Source: Verrucosispora sioxanthis (GTDB taxonomy: Bacteria > Actinomycetota > Actinomycetes > Mycobacteriales > Micromonosporaceae). From it: a stretch of DNA of 64,000 bases. The DNA lies in the NCBI RefSeq assembly GCF_010560025.1, contig NZ_SAIY01000010.1:62001-126000 (forward strand), given 5' to 3'. Below are positions 1 through 8,757 of the stretch, piece after piece. Under the pieces are notes generated by a model that saw only the letters and a program-made list of their open reading frames with translations, was not told where the DNA came from and did not search any database. The translations under genes were made by a program, and so were the position numbers. Every line of letters starts with the position of its first letter. Position 1 is the first letter of the stretch.

Positions 1-1047
1 GTGGTCAGCTTCGTCGTGGTCGGCGTCGGTCCGCGCACCCTCGGCCGGCAGCACGCGTACGCGGTGGGCCGCTCGGCGGCACCGTTGGTGCGCTGGCTGG
101 GCCGGGTGCTCAACCCGCTGGCGTCCCTGCTGATCCTGATCGGTAACGCGGTCACCCCGGGCCGGGGCTTCCGGGAGGGACCGTTCGCCACCCAGGTCGA
201 GCTGCGGGAGCTGGTCGACCTGGCCGAGCAGCGGGGCGTGGTGGAGCACGGCGAGCGGCAGATGATCCATTCGGTCTTCGCGCTCGGTGACACCATCGCC
301 CGCGAGGTCATGGTGCCGCGTACCGAGATGGTGTGGATCGAGTCGGGCAAGAATCTGTCCCAGGCGCTCGCGCTGTTCCTGCGCTCCGGCTTCTCCCGGA
401 TTCCGGTGATCGGCGAGAGCGTCGACGACGTGCTCGGCATCCTCTACCTCAAGGACCTGATCCGGCGTACCCAGGGCGGGGCCGCCGAGGACCATCAGCT
501 GCCGGTGGCCGAGCTGATGCGGCCGGCGACCTTCGTGCCGGAGTCCAAGCCCGTCGACGACCTGCTGTCGGAGATGCAGGCCGCCCGCAACCACCTGGTC
601 ATCGTGGTCGACGAGTACGGCGGCACCGGCGGCCTGGTCACCATCGAGGACATCCTCGAGGAGATCGTCGGGGAGATCACCGACGAGTACGACGTCGAGC
701 GCCCGCCGGTCGAGCAGTTGCCCGACGGTGCGGTGCGGGTCACCGCCCGGCTGCCGGTCGAGGATCTCGGCGAGCTGTTCGACACCGAGCTGCCGCACGA
801 CGAGGTGGAAACCGTGGGTGGGCTGCTCGCCCAGGCCCTGGGGCGGGTGCCGATTCCGGGGGCGCAGGTCGAGGTGGCCGGTCTGCGACTGGTCGCCGAG
901 GGCACCACCGGTCGCCGTAACCGGATCGACACCGTGCTGGTGCGCCGGGTGGAGCCGACCGACACGCAGAACGATCCGGGCGGGACGCCGACCGCGTCCC
1001 GTGCCGACACCGACCGATCCGAGGAGAGGCAGCCCGCCGATGCCTGA
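1..1047 (+). CDS. CorC/HlyC-family CNNM/CBS-domain membrane protein, 5' truncated by window edge
   Basis: The visible part is the C-terminal 348 residues of a hemolysin-C/CorC type protein, a family linked to divalent-cation (Mg/Co) efflux or homeostasis at the cytoplasmic membrane. The first ~60 residues are the end of the CNNM membrane domain. Then come a paired CBS module (REVMVPRTEM at about residue 101, second repeat near VIVVDEYGGTGGLV) and the CorC_HlyC C-terminal domain with EDILEEIVGEITDEY. The gene opens before base 1, so no start can be chosen. Its stop overlaps the next ATG by 8 bp, placing it in an operon with the deaminase-like gene and era, the usual actinobacterial order downstream of ybeY. 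Confidence 0.9.
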   Translation: MVSFVVVGVGPRTLGRQHAYAVGRSAAPLVRWLGRVLNPLASLLILIGNAVTPGRGFREGPFATQVELRELVDLAEQRGVVEHGERQMIHSVFALGDTIAREVMVPRTEMVWIESGKNLSQALALFLRSGFSRIPVIGESVDDVLGILYLKDLIRRTQGGAAEDHQLPVAELMRPATFVPESKPVDDLLSEMQAARNHLVIVVDEYGGTGGLVTIEDILEEIVGEITDEYDVERPPVEQLPDGAVRVTARLPVEDLGELFDTELPHDEVETVGGLLAQALGRVPIPGAQVEVAGLRLVAEGTTGRRNRIDTVLVRRVEPTDTQNDPGGTPTASRADTDRSEERQPADA

Positions 1048-1417
1048 GTCACCCGCCGTACCAGCCGTCCGGTCAAGTGACACCGAACTGAGCGCCGAGG
1101 ACGGCAAGCTGGTCGTCCTCGCCCGGGGGGCCCGAGGACGGGTGGGCGCGGTGGAGGGCGCCGCGGTCCGGGACCAGGACGGCCGGACGTACGCGGCGGC
1201 CAGCGTGTCGCTGCCCTCGCTGACCATCACCGCGCTGCAACTGGCGGTCGCCTCGGCGGCTGCGGCGGGTGCCACCCGGCTGGAGGCCGCGGTGGTGGTG
1301 ACCGAGGCGTCCACGCTGGACGGTGCCGGCTACGCGGCGGTGCGTGACCTGGCCGCCGACGCCCCGGTGCACCTGGCCGGGCCGGACGGCACGGTGCTCG
1401 GCACGGTGACCGAGTGA
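1040..1417 (+). CDS. cytidine deaminase-like protein lacking the zinc catalytic motifs
   Basis: This 125-residue protein occupies the slot between the CorC-type gene and era where actinobacteria usually carry a gene annotated as cytidine deaminase. The fold-like pattern EGAAVRDQDGRTYAAASVSL resembles the substrate-side strand of cytidine deaminases. The HAE and PCxxC zinc and proton-shuttle motifs of active enzymes are absent, and there is no cysteine at all. It is therefore probably a non-catalytic relative. ATG at 1040 overlaps the previous stop by 8 bp, and its own stop overlaps the GTG of era by 4 bp, so it is translationally coupled to both. The function is unknown. Confidence 0.75.
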   Translation: MPESPAVPAVRSSDTELSAEDGKLVVLARGARGRVGAVEGAAVRDQDGRTYAAASVSLPSLTITALQLAVASAAAAGATRLEAAVVVTEASTLDGAGYAAVRDLAADAPVHLAGPDGTVLGTVTE

Positions 1418-2310
1418 GCGAACGGGGCGAACGCTCCTATCGGGCGGGTTTCGCGTGTTTCGTCGGCCGGCCGAACGCCGGCAAGTCCACGTTGACCAAC
1501 GCCATCGTCGGGCAGAAGATCGCGATCACGTCGAACAAGCCGCAGACCACCCGGCACGTGATCCGGGCGGTGCTGCACCGGCCCGATTCGCAGCTCGTGC
1601 TGGTCGACACCCCGGGGCTGCACCGTCCCCGCACATTGCTGGGCGAGCGGCTCAACGATCTGGTGCGGCAGACCTGGAGCGAGGTCGACGTGATCGGCCT
1701 CTGCATCCCGGCCGATGAACCGATCGGTCGGGGGGACCGGTTCATCACCGGCGAGTTGGCGGAGCTGAAGGCGACCGTGCTGGCGGTGGTCACCAAGACC
1801 GACCTGGTCGATCGCAAGCGGCTGGCCGAGCAGTTGCTGGCCGTCAGTGAGCTGGGGGATTTCGCGGAGGTCGTGCCGGTCAGCGCGGTGTCCGGGCACC
1901 AGGTGGACACCCTGGTGGAGGTGATGACCCGCTATCTGCCCGAGTCGCCGCAGCTGTACCCGGACGACATGCTCACCGACGATCCGGAGCAGGTGCTGGT
2001 GGCGGAGTTGATCCGGGAGGCCGCGCTGGAGGGCGTCCGGGACGAGTTGCCGCACTCGATCGCCGTGGTGGTGGAGGAGATGCTTCCGGAGGGTCGGCTG
2101 ACGAAGATCTACGCCGACCTGTACGTGGAGCGGCCGAGTCAGAAGGCGATCGTCATCGGGCATCGGGGTGCGCGGCTCAAGGGGGTCGGCACCGCCGCGC
2201 GACGGCAGATCGAGGAGCTCCTGGGTACGAAGGTCTACCTCGATCTGCACGTACGCGTGGCCAAGGATTGGCAGCGTGACCCGAAGCAGTTGCGCAAGCT
2301 CGGGTTCTGA
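1414..2310 (+). CDS. era: GTPase Era
   Basis: Era is a GTP-binding 16S rRNA/30S assembly factor. The 298-residue length is normal. The G-domain shows G1 GRPNAGKST (residues 18-26), switch region with PQTTRH, G3 DTPGLH and G4 TKTD. The C-terminal KH RNA-binding domain has VIGHRGARLKGVGTAARRQI. GTG at 1414 overlaps the upstream stop in a GTGA junction. The first codons read like MSERGERS, a start-region sequence closely similar to the short ORFs between smtB and zur in this window. There is no other in-frame start before the G1 motif that would leave a complete protein. Confidence 0.97.
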   Translation: MSERGERSYRAGFACFVGRPNAGKSTLTNAIVGQKIAITSNKPQTTRHVIRAVLHRPDSQLVLVDTPGLHRPRTLLGERLNDLVRQTWSEVDVIGLCIPADEPIGRGDRFITGELAELKATVLAVVTKTDLVDRKRLAEQLLAVSELGDFAEVVPVSAVSGHQVDTLVEVMTRYLPESPQLYPDDMLTDDPEQVLVAELIREAALEGVRDELPHSIAVVVEEMLPEGRLTKIYADLYVERPSQKAIVIGHRGARLKGVGTAARRQIEELLGTKVYLDLHVRVAKDWQRDPKQLRKLGF

Positions 2311-2480
2311 GCCGATCCGGCGGTACCGCGGAATCGGGCGAACGGCCTTGGATCGTGTGATCGGCATCGGTCAGGCATATGTGGATTTTCACGATCCCGG
2401 TGGGTCTCTGGCTGTTTCGTCGGCGGGCGACGGAGGGTAGGTAGCAACCGCCTCCGCGCCCCCGACACAGATGCAGGCTG

Positions 2481-3608
2481 ATGCGAAACAGATACCTGGA
2501 CCTGCTGCGCGCTCTGGCCATCGTGCGGGTGGTCGTCTACCACGTCACCGGCTGGGGATCGCTGACGCTGGTGTTCCCGGCGATGTCGGTGATGTTCGCG
2601 CTCGCCGGTTCGTTGATGGCCGCGTCCCTTGTGGGGTCCGGACCGGCGGCGGTCGGCCGGCGACTGCGACGGTTGCTGCCGTCGCTGTGGGTGGTCGCGG
2701 TGATCTTCGTGCCGGCGATGCTGCTCACCGGGCTGCCGCTCACCCCGGGTGTGCTGCTGTGGTTGTTCCCGGTGGCCGATCCGCCGGCGAACTACTGGGG
2801 CGCGCTGGCGCTGAGCCCGATCTGGTACCTGCGTGACTACCTGTGGTTCGTGCTCGCCTCCCCGGTCGCGCTGTGGCTGTTCCGCCGGTTCCCGCTGCCC
2901 ACCCTGCTCGCCCCGTACTGCCTACTGCTGGTCATGGAGCTGGGCATCTACCAGAACCCGCCGGTCGTGCTGCGCCATTTCGGGCTCTACTTCGGGGCGT
3001 GGCTGCTGGGTTTCGCCCACCAGAGCGGGATGCTGCGCCGCCTGAGCGCCTGGATTCTGGTGCCGACCGCGCTGGCGCTGGCGGCGGTGGGCGGCGCGTG
3101 GATCCTGACCCATCAGGGTCCGCGCGGCTACGACCTCAACGACATTCCGCTCGGCAACGCGCTCTGGTCGGCCGCGTTCATCCTGGTGGCCCTGGGCCGG
3201 GCACCGGCGACCGCCGCCTGGGTGGACCGGAACGCGCTGGTGGGCCGGGCGATCACCGTGCTGAACCGGCGGGCCCTGACCGTCTACCTGTGGCACATGG
3301 CGTTCGTGGTCGCACTCACCCCGCTGGTCGACGTGGTCGGCTGGTCGCATCAGGATCTGCTGGGCCTGGCGGTCCGGGTGGTCCTGGTCTTCCTGCTGGT
3401 GGGTCTGGTGACGGCGCTCGTGGGCTGGGTCGAGGATCTCGCGGCGAGGCGTCGGCCGGAGCTGCTTCCCGGTGGCCGTCGCCCGGCGTCGCGCCCCGTC
3501 CCCCGACACCCGGAGTCCCGCGCCGGGGAGGATCACGAGCCGAGCGTCGGGCCGGCGGCCCCGGTCCCGCGACAGCGGGGCCGGGACGGGGACGTCATCG
3601 CACGGTGA
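2481..3608 (+). CDS. acyltransferase family 3 integral membrane protein
   Basis: A 375-residue polytopic protein with about ten hydrophobic segments. It has the acyltransferase-3 signature at the N-terminus (YLDLLRALAIVRVVVYHV, with the conserved Arg and His on the first membrane helix). The family O-acylates sugars or antibiotics on the membrane, and the substrate here cannot be read. The last ~60 residues are Arg/Pro-rich and probably cytoplasmic. The 170-bp gap after era suggests its own promoter. Its 3' end overlaps the convergent DUF4097 gene by 14 bp. The N-terminal ATG is the only start that keeps the signature complete, but the Shine-Dalgarno sequence is weak. Confidence 0.85.
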   Translation: MRNRYLDLLRALAIVRVVVYHVTGWGSLTLVFPAMSVMFALAGSLMAASLVGSGPAAVGRRLRRLLPSLWVVAVIFVPAMLLTGLPLTPGVLLWLFPVADPPANYWGALALSPIWYLRDYLWFVLASPVALWLFRRFPLPTLLAPYCLLLVMELGIYQNPPVVLRHFGLYFGAWLLGFAHQSGMLRRLSAWILVPTALALAAVGGAWILTHQGPRGYDLNDIPLGNALWSAAFILVALGRAPATAAWVDRNALVGRAITVLNRRALTVYLWHMAFVVALTPLVDVVGWSHQDLLGLAVRVVLVFLLVGLVTALVGWVEDLAARRRPELLPGGRRPASRPVPRHPESRAGEDHEPSVGPAAPVPRQRGRDGDVIAR

Positions 3609-4458
3609 CGGTGATGTTGCCGCTGCCGGTGCGCAGGTCGAGCACCGATGCGGCGGACGGGTCGTGCGTCACACCCAGGTCGGTCCGGCCGGAGCCGACC
3701 CTCGACCGGACCTGGTACCCGCCCTTCGGCACGGTCAGCTCGACGTTGCCGCTCGACGCGTGCGCCCGCACGGAGGCGGGCTTGTCCAGTTCGAGGGTGA
3801 CGTTGCCGGACTTGGCCTCCGCGTCCACGCTGCCACCGAGCCGGCTTGCCGTCACATTTCCGGAGGAGGTTCGCAGCACGACGGGGGCGCTCACGTCGTA
3901 CACCTCGACGTTGCCCGAGCCGGTCTCCACCCGTACCGCGTCGGTCGCCGCGGCCACCCGCACGTCGCCGGAGCCGACCTTGAGATCCACCTGGCCGACC
4001 CGGCTCAGGTCGACGTTCCCGGAGCCGGTCTCACCTCGTACGCTCACCCCCTCGCCGACCGTCACCTCGTAGGAGACGCTGCACCGGGGGCCGCAGGAGG
4101 CGTCCAGCACCAGCTCGGCGCCCCTGATCTCGTACGTCGTGTCCGGCTGGGCACCCTGGTAGCGCACCACGCGCTTGACGCGTGCCCCGTCCACCCCGCC
4201 TTCGGCCCGGACCACCACGTCACCGGCACCGGGCAGCACCTGGATCGCGGTGATCGGGGCGGACTCGGTGGTGTCGAAGTCCAGCCGTCGGTACGACAGA
4301 TTGTCGCACCCGACCAGGACGATGAGGGCAGTGGTCGCGGCGACCGCGACGGCGCTCCGGCGTCCGGTGCGTCCGCGCCGCGCGGTGGATCGCCGCGTTG
4401 CGGTGGGCCGATCGGCGGCGGTGGGCCGGGGGACGGCGCTGGTCCGGTGCGAAGCCAT
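3595..4458 (-). CDS. DUF4097-family beta-repeat lipoprotein
   Basis: A 287-residue predicted lipoprotein. A long basic N-region is followed by a hydrophobic stretch and the lipobox LVGC with Cys51. The mature part is built of about six beta-strand repeats each carrying a TGSGNV/SSGNV/GSGDV-type turn, the hallmark of DUF4097 (bactofilin-like head-domain) proteins. The molecular role of the family is not established. The in-frame reading can be extended upstream, but ATG 4458 is preferred. It sits 7 nt after a TAGCGT -10 hexamer (leaderless), and it leaves a divergent promoter region against recO. It converges on the acyltransferase gene. Confidence 0.85.
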   Translation of the reverse strand: MASHRTSAVPRPTAADRPTATRRSTARRGRTGRRSAVAVAATTALIVLVGCDNLSYRRLDFDTTESAPITAIQVLPGAGDVVVRAEGGVDGARVKRVVRYQGAQPDTTYEIRGAELVLDASCGPRCSVSYEVTVGEGVSVRGETGSGNVDLSRVGQVDLKVGSGDVRVAAATDAVRVETGSGNVEVYDVSAPVVLRTSSGNVTASRLGGSVDAEAKSGNVTLELDKPASVRAHASSGNVELTVPKGGYQVRSRVGSGRTDLGVTHDPSAASVLDLRTGSGNITVTVR

Positions 4459-4465
4459 GCCGAGC

Positions 4466-4471
4466 ACGCTA
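4466..4471 (-). promoter_or_regulatory. -10 box of a leaderless start (DUF4097 gene)
   Basis: On the minus strand TAGCGT lies 7 nt before the ATG at 4458. This TANNNT hexamer at that distance is the usual actinobacterial arrangement for a transcript starting at the initiation codon. No Shine-Dalgarno sequence is present. Confidence 0.6.
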
Positions 4472-4584
4472 CGACCGGTTCGACCGGGCGCGCATCCGGG
4501 TTCGCCGGCGCGGCGACCCGGAGCGGACCCTGAATTCCGACCCGGGGTCGGACCTGATTTCCGGCCGGAGGGGAGAATGGCGCG

Positions 4585-5446
4585 ATGGCCGGGTACCGCC
4601 GACAGCTCTACCGCGACGACGCGGTGGTGCTGCGTGTGCAGAAGCTCGGCGAGTCCGACCGGATCATCACCCTGCTCACCCGGCGGCACGGCCGGCTCCG
4701 CGCGGTCGCCCGCGGGGTGCGCCGGACCACGTCGAAGTTCGGCGCCCGGCTGGAGCCCTTCGGGCACGTCGACCTGCAACTGGCCGGTGACCCCAAGGGG
4801 GAGCTGGGCAGTTCGCTGCACACCGTCAGCCAGGTCGAGGGGATCGACCTGTACGGCAAACGGTTCCTGGGCGACTATCCCCGCTACACCGCGGCCAGCG
4901 CGATCGCCGAGACCGCCGAGCGCCTCACCCCGGTCGAGCGGGAACCGTCGTTGCGCCTGTTCCAGCTCACCCTGGGCGCGCTGCGGGCCCTTGCCGACGG
5001 CGAGCACGCCAACACGCTGGTGCTCGACGCGTACCTGCTGCGCGGGATGGCGCTGGCGGGCTGGGCACCGGCGTTGACCGCCTGTGCGGTCTGCGGCACC
5101 CCCGGCCGGCACCGGGCGTTCTCGGTGCCGGCCGGGGCGCGGTCTGCCCGGACTGCCGACCACCGGAGCCGCCCATCCGGCCCCGGCCACCATCGACCTG
5201 ATGTCGGCGCTCACCGTCGGTGACTGGCGGATCGCCGATGCCACCGAGAACGGGGTACGCCGGGAGTGCAGCGGCCTGGTCGCGGCGCACCTGCAGTGGC
5301 ACCTGGAACGCGCGCTACGCTCGCTGCCGCTGGTGGACCGGGTGGGCTGCCGGCGGCACCCGGCGCGCGGCGACCGACCGGCGACGTCGGCACGGTCGCC
5401 CCCGCCGGTGCACTGTTGCCGCCCGACCGGGCGTCACAGGACGTGA
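4585..5446 (+). CDS. recO: DNA repair protein RecO, frame broken by apparent single-base losses
   Basis: RecO loads RecA in RecF-pathway repair. Residues 1-180 are clear (OB-fold start YRRQLYRDDAVVLRVQKLGE, then GRLRAVARGVR, and first zinc pair CAVCG). The frame opened at 4585 then runs to a stop at 5221-5223. The rest of the family pattern appears in two other frames: VCPDC (second zinc pair, codons from 5142) and then GAAHPAPATIDLMSAL to the stop at 5446. Adding one G to the GGGG run near 5134-5137 and one G to the GG near 5165-5166 restores the CxxC-VCPDC zinc finger and a continuous protein. The last ~30 codons still look atypical. The gene precedes uppS as usual. Confidence 0.85.
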
Positions 5447-5461
5447 GCAGGAGAAGACCGA

Positions 5462-6274
5462 GTGATCCGATCGTCGAGGGCCGGGCGACGCGAGCCGGTG
5501 CCGCCGACACCGCACCCGTCGGGAGCCCGACCGCCGGCGCTGCCGGCCGAGGCGGTGCCCCGCCACGTCGCCGTGGTGATGGACGGCAACGGTCGGTGGG
5601 CCAAGGAGCGCGGCCTGCCCCGCACCAAGGGCCACGAGGCGGGGGAGTTCTCCCTCTTCGACACCGTCGAGGGCGCCATCGAGCTGGGCATCCCGTACCT
5701 GTCGGCGTATGCCTTCTCGACGGAGAACTGGCGCCGCTCCCCGGATGAGGTGCGGTTCCTGATGGGCTTCAACCGGGACGTCATCCGCCGCCGCCGGAAT
5801 CAACTGGTCGACCTCGGGGTGCGGGTGGTGTGGTCCGGTCGGGCCGGACGGCTGTGGAAGAGCGTCATCGGCGAGTTGCAGACCGCCGAGGAGATGTCCC
5901 GCGGCAACTCGACGCTGACCCTGCAGTTCTGCGTGAACTATGGCGGGCAGGCGGAGATCGCTGACGCGGCCGCCGCGATTGCCCGGGACGTGGCCGCCGG
6001 CCGGCTCGATCCGGCCAAGGTCACCGAGAAGACGGTCGGGCGGTACCTCTACCATCCCGAGGTGCCCGAGGTGGACCTGTTCCTGCGGCCCTCCGGCGAG
6101 CAGCGGACCTCGAACTTCCTGCTCTGGCAGAGCGCCTACGCCGAGTTGATCTTCCTGGACACGCTCTGGCCCGACTTCGACCGCCGCCACCTGTGGTACG
6201 CCTGTGAGCTGTACGCCCAGCGTGACCGCCGGTTCGGCGGCGCGCTGCCCAATCCCGTGGCCCCGGCCACCTGA
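5462..6274 (+). CDS. uppS: isoprenyl transferase (undecaprenyl-diphosphate synthase family)
   Basis: A cis-prenyltransferase making the long polyprenyl-diphosphate carrier for cell-wall precursors at the membrane face. The 270-residue protein shows the catalytic VVMDGNGRWAKERG motif (Asp41 binds Mg), AYAFSTENW, and the C-terminal RPSGEQRTSNFLLWQSAYAE signature with the IPP-binding Arg and Ser. A Pro-rich 30-residue N-terminal extension is common in actinobacteria. GTG at 5462 follows recO by 15 bp and is preceded by a GAGCAGGAGAAG purine-rich site. The two genes are probably one transcript. Confidence 0.96.
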   Translation: MIRSSRAGRREPVPPTPHPSGARPPALPAEAVPRHVAVVMDGNGRWAKERGLPRTKGHEAGEFSLFDTVEGAIELGIPYLSAYAFSTENWRRSPDEVRFLMGFNRDVIRRRRNQLVDLGVRVVWSGRAGRLWKSVIGELQTAEEMSRGNSTLTLQFCVNYGGQAEIADAAAAIARDVAAGRLDPAKVTEKTVGRYLYHPEVPEVDLFLRPSGEQRTSNFLLWQSAYAELIFLDTLWPDFDRRHLWYACELYAQRDRRFGGALPNPVAPAT

Positions 6275-6387
6275 GGTCCGTGGCCCCGGCCACCTCAGCG
6301 GCGGGTGGTTCCGGCCACCCGGGCGCATAGCGGGCGGCCACGCTGGGTATGACCGCTGGCAGCAGCCACTGACGGAGGTGAACCCAT

Positions 6388-6573
6388 ATGATCCGCAAGC
6401 GCATCGGGCAGTGGGCGGTGATGGCTATCGCGGTACCGGTCGCCGCCGCCGGAGCCCGGAAACTGAGCCACACGCTGGAGTCTCGACGTGGCCCCAACCG
6501 GGCCACCCGACTGCTCAACAAGGGCGCCGACCTGATCCGCCCCAAGCAGGCCAAGCGCCGCCGCTTCTTCTGA
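6388..6573 (+). CDS. small conserved basic protein with one membrane segment
   Basis: Sixty-one residues: a hydrophobic N-terminal segment (WAVMAIAVPVAAAGA), then a highly basic tail ending PKQAKRRRFF. A strong ribosome site (GACGGAGGTGA) precedes ATG 6388, so expression is likely. The composition suggests an anchored small protein with a positively charged cytoplasmic tail. No function is known to me. It is followed by the bidirectional terminator at 6602-6653. Confidence 0.6.
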   Translation: MIRKRIGQWAVMAIAVPVAAAGARKLSHTLESRRGPNRATRLLNKGADLIRPKQAKRRRFF

Positions 6574-6601
6574 CGCGACCGGCCCGACCGGTAGCCCAGC
6601 A

Positions 6602-6653
6602 ACACGGCAGCTCGCGGTATCCCCGTCGACGGGGATACCGCGAGCTGCCGTGT
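6602..6653. terminator. bidirectional terminator, perfect 52-bp palindrome
   Basis: Two 23-nt arms are exactly complementary around a self-complementary GTCGAC centre, so all 52 bases form one perfect dyad. It sits between the convergent small-protein gene (ends 6573) and gnd (ends 6677). There is no U-tract on either side, as is usual for actinobacterial terminators. Confidence 0.8.
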
Positions 6654-6676
6654 ATCGGGAGATGCCGGCGTCGGGG

Positions 6677-8122
6677 TCAGCCCTCGACCTCGGCGCGGTC
6701 GGGGGTGGCCCAGAGGGTGTGGAACGAGCCGTCCCGGTCGACCCGGCGGTAGGTGTGCGCGCCGAAGTTGTCGCGTAGCCCCTGGATCAGTGCGGCCGGC
6801 AGCCGGTCCGCCCGCAGCGCGTCGAAGTACGCGAGCGACGAGGCGAACGCGGGCGCCGGCACACCCGCCCGGGCGGCCTCGGCCACCACCCGTCGCCAGC
6901 TCGGCACGCCGTCGCGCACGGTGTCGGCGAACCACGGTGCTACCAGCAGGGTCGGCAGCTCCGGCTGCTCGTCGTACGCCTGCCTGATCCGGTCCAGGAA
7001 CCGGGCCCGGATGATGCAGCCGCCGCGCCAGATCGTCGCCGTGCCACCCAGGTCGATGCCCCAGTCGTACTCGGCGCTGCCGGCGCGGATCTGGTCGAAG
7101 CCCTGGGCGTACGCGACGATCTTCGAGGCCAGCAGCGCCCGGCGTACGTCCTCGATGAACGCCTCGCGGTCGCTGACCTGCCACTTCTCGCCGGCCTCGG
7201 GGAAGGCCCGCTGCGCGGCCTCGCGCTGACCGACGTGTCCGGACAGCGACCGGGCGAAGGTGGCCTCGGCGATGCCGGTGATCGGAATGCCCAGATCAAG
7301 GGCGATCTGGACGGTCCAGCGGCCGGTGCCCTTCTGCTCGGCCCGATCCTGTACCACGTCCACGAACGCCTGCCCGGTGGCGGCGTCGGTGTGCGCCAGC
7401 ACGTCGGCGGTGATCTCGATCAGGAACGACTCCAGCTCACCGGAGTTCCACTCCCGGAAGATCTGCGCGATCTCCGCCGGCTCCGCCCCCAAGCCGGCCC
7501 GCAGCAGGTCGTACGCCTCGGCGATGAGCTGCATGTCGGCGTACTCGATGCCGTTGTGGACCATCTTGACGAAGTGCCCGGCGCCGTCCGGCCCGACGTG
7601 CTGGCAGCAGGGCACGCCCTCGACCTGCGCGGCGATCTTCTCGAAGATCGGGCCGAGTTTGCGGTACGACTCGGCCGAACCGCCCGGCATGATGCTCGGC
7701 CCCCACAGCGCGCCCTCCTCGCCACCGGAGACACCGGTGCCGACGAAGTGCAGGCCATGCGCCCGCAGCGCCTCCTCGCGGCGGCGGGTGTCGGCGAAGT
7801 GCGCGTTGCCGCAGTCGATGATGATGTCGCCCGCCTCCAGCAACGGCACCAACTCGTCGATCACCGCGTCGGTGGGACCACCCGCCTTGACCATGATGAT
7901 CACCGCGCGGGGCCGCTCCAGCGCGGCGACGAAGTCCGCCAGGGACTCCGTCGGCACGAAGGTGCCCTCGTCGCCGTGCTCCGCCACCAGCGACCGGGTC
8001 CGTTCCGGCGAGCGGTTGTGCAACGCCACGGTGAACCCGTTGCGGGCCAGGTTGCGGGCCAGGTTGCGGCCCATCACCGCCAGCCCGGTCACACCGATCT
8101 GCGCCGTAGCCCGATCCGCCAT
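6677..8122 (-). CDS. gnd: NADP-dependent 6-phosphogluconate dehydrogenase, decarboxylating
   Basis: Oxidises 6-phosphogluconate to ribulose-5-phosphate and CO2 in the oxidative pentose phosphate pathway (cytoplasm). The 481-residue length is that of the long, dimeric enzyme type. Visible are the nucleotide-binding GLAVMGRNLARN near residue 13, the substrate-binding GTGVSGGEEGALWGPSIMPGG, and the catalytic HFVKMVHNGIEYADMQLI (Lys/His). The C-terminal helical domain includes DWGIDLGGTATIWRGGCIIRA. ATG 8122 has a GAAGG ribosome site 10 nt upstream. The frame remains open far beyond it, but the upstream codons are low-complexity. Confidence 0.95.
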   Translation of the reverse strand: MADRATAQIGVTGLAVMGRNLARNLARNGFTVALHNRSPERTRSLVAEHGDEGTFVPTESLADFVAALERPRAVIIMVKAGGPTDAVIDELVPLLEAGDIIIDCGNAHFADTRRREEALRAHGLHFVGTGVSGGEEGALWGPSIMPGGSAESYRKLGPIFEKIAAQVEGVPCCQHVGPDGAGHFVKMVHNGIEYADMQLIAEAYDLLRAGLGAEPAEIAQIFREWNSGELESFLIEITADVLAHTDAATGQAFVDVVQDRAEQKGTGRWTVQIALDLGIPITGIAEATFARSLSGHVGQREAAQRAFPEAGEKWQVSDREAFIEDVRRALLASKIVAYAQGFDQIRAGSAEYDWGIDLGGTATIWRGGCIIRARFLDRIRQAYDEQPELPTLLVAPWFADTVRDGVPSWRRVVAEAARAGVPAPAFASSLAYFDALRADRLPAALIQGLRDNFGAHTYRRVDRDGSFHTLWATPDRAEVEG

Positions 8123-8520
8123 CCTCGTCGCCACCTTCCGCCGTCTGCCTGTAGTGCTGCGACGGTATCGCGGCACCCGGGTGCCGCGCGCCGTCCCCCC
8201 ACCGCTGGTCATCAGGTGGTCGCGTAGCGCACCACGACCCCCGCGTGCAGCGGTGGCGTTAATTCGGCTGCGCTCACCTCGCCTGGGCGATAACGTGCGG
8301 GCATGCGCTACTGACGCCCTCTTTCCCGAGCCGGGTTCGCCGCTGTCGTGCCGCGACCCGTGCGCTCCCGGGCGTCCGCGTGTGTCCATCCGCCATCGGC
8401 GATGGCGTCCTTCGTGGCCGGTCCCGGGCAGCAGTCCGAACCGTCCCCGACCGCCCAGGTGGCGGTCTTCATGTGGTCGGCCGACCGCCCGCGGGTCGCC
8501 GGCCGAGCGAGGAGGCACAG
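8123..8520. other. 398-bp divergent intergenic region
   Basis: Lies between gnd (leftward) and the 75-residue gene (rightward) and must carry both promoters. I see no convincing dyad, RNA or additional gene. The open frames across it are continuations of the gnd frame or antisense noise. Confidence 0.4.
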
Positions 8521-8748
8521 ATGCCCGCCAAGCGCAGCTCCCGGAAATCCCGTCCCGACCGCCAATCGGCGGAACTCGCCGCCGTCACGCCGGCGAACCT
8601 GGACGACGTCGCGATCACGCCGGTGCCCACCCTGCCGACCGGGCGGCCCGCCGCCCCCAAGGCGGGGCCACCGGCCACCGGTACCTCCGGTGTCGGACGC
8701 GGCCAGCGGACCGGCCAGGTCCGTCGCTACGCCTTCCGTCGTAGCTGA
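8521..8748 (+). CDS. small basic hypothetical protein
   Basis: Seventy-five residues, Lys/Arg-rich at the start (MPAKRSSRKSRPDRQS), Pro/Gly-rich in the middle and basic at the end. The protein is probably mostly disordered. A GAGGAGGCACAG ribosome site directly before ATG 8521 supports translation and decides this start over upstream in-frame ones. It is not recognised. It is followed by a 10-bp-stem terminator. Confidence 0.5.
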   Translation: MPAKRSSRKSRPDRQSAELAAVTPANLDDVAITPVPTLPTGRPAAPKAGPPATGTSGVGRGQRTGQVRRYAFRRS

Positions 8749-8757
8749 GCAGCCCGC

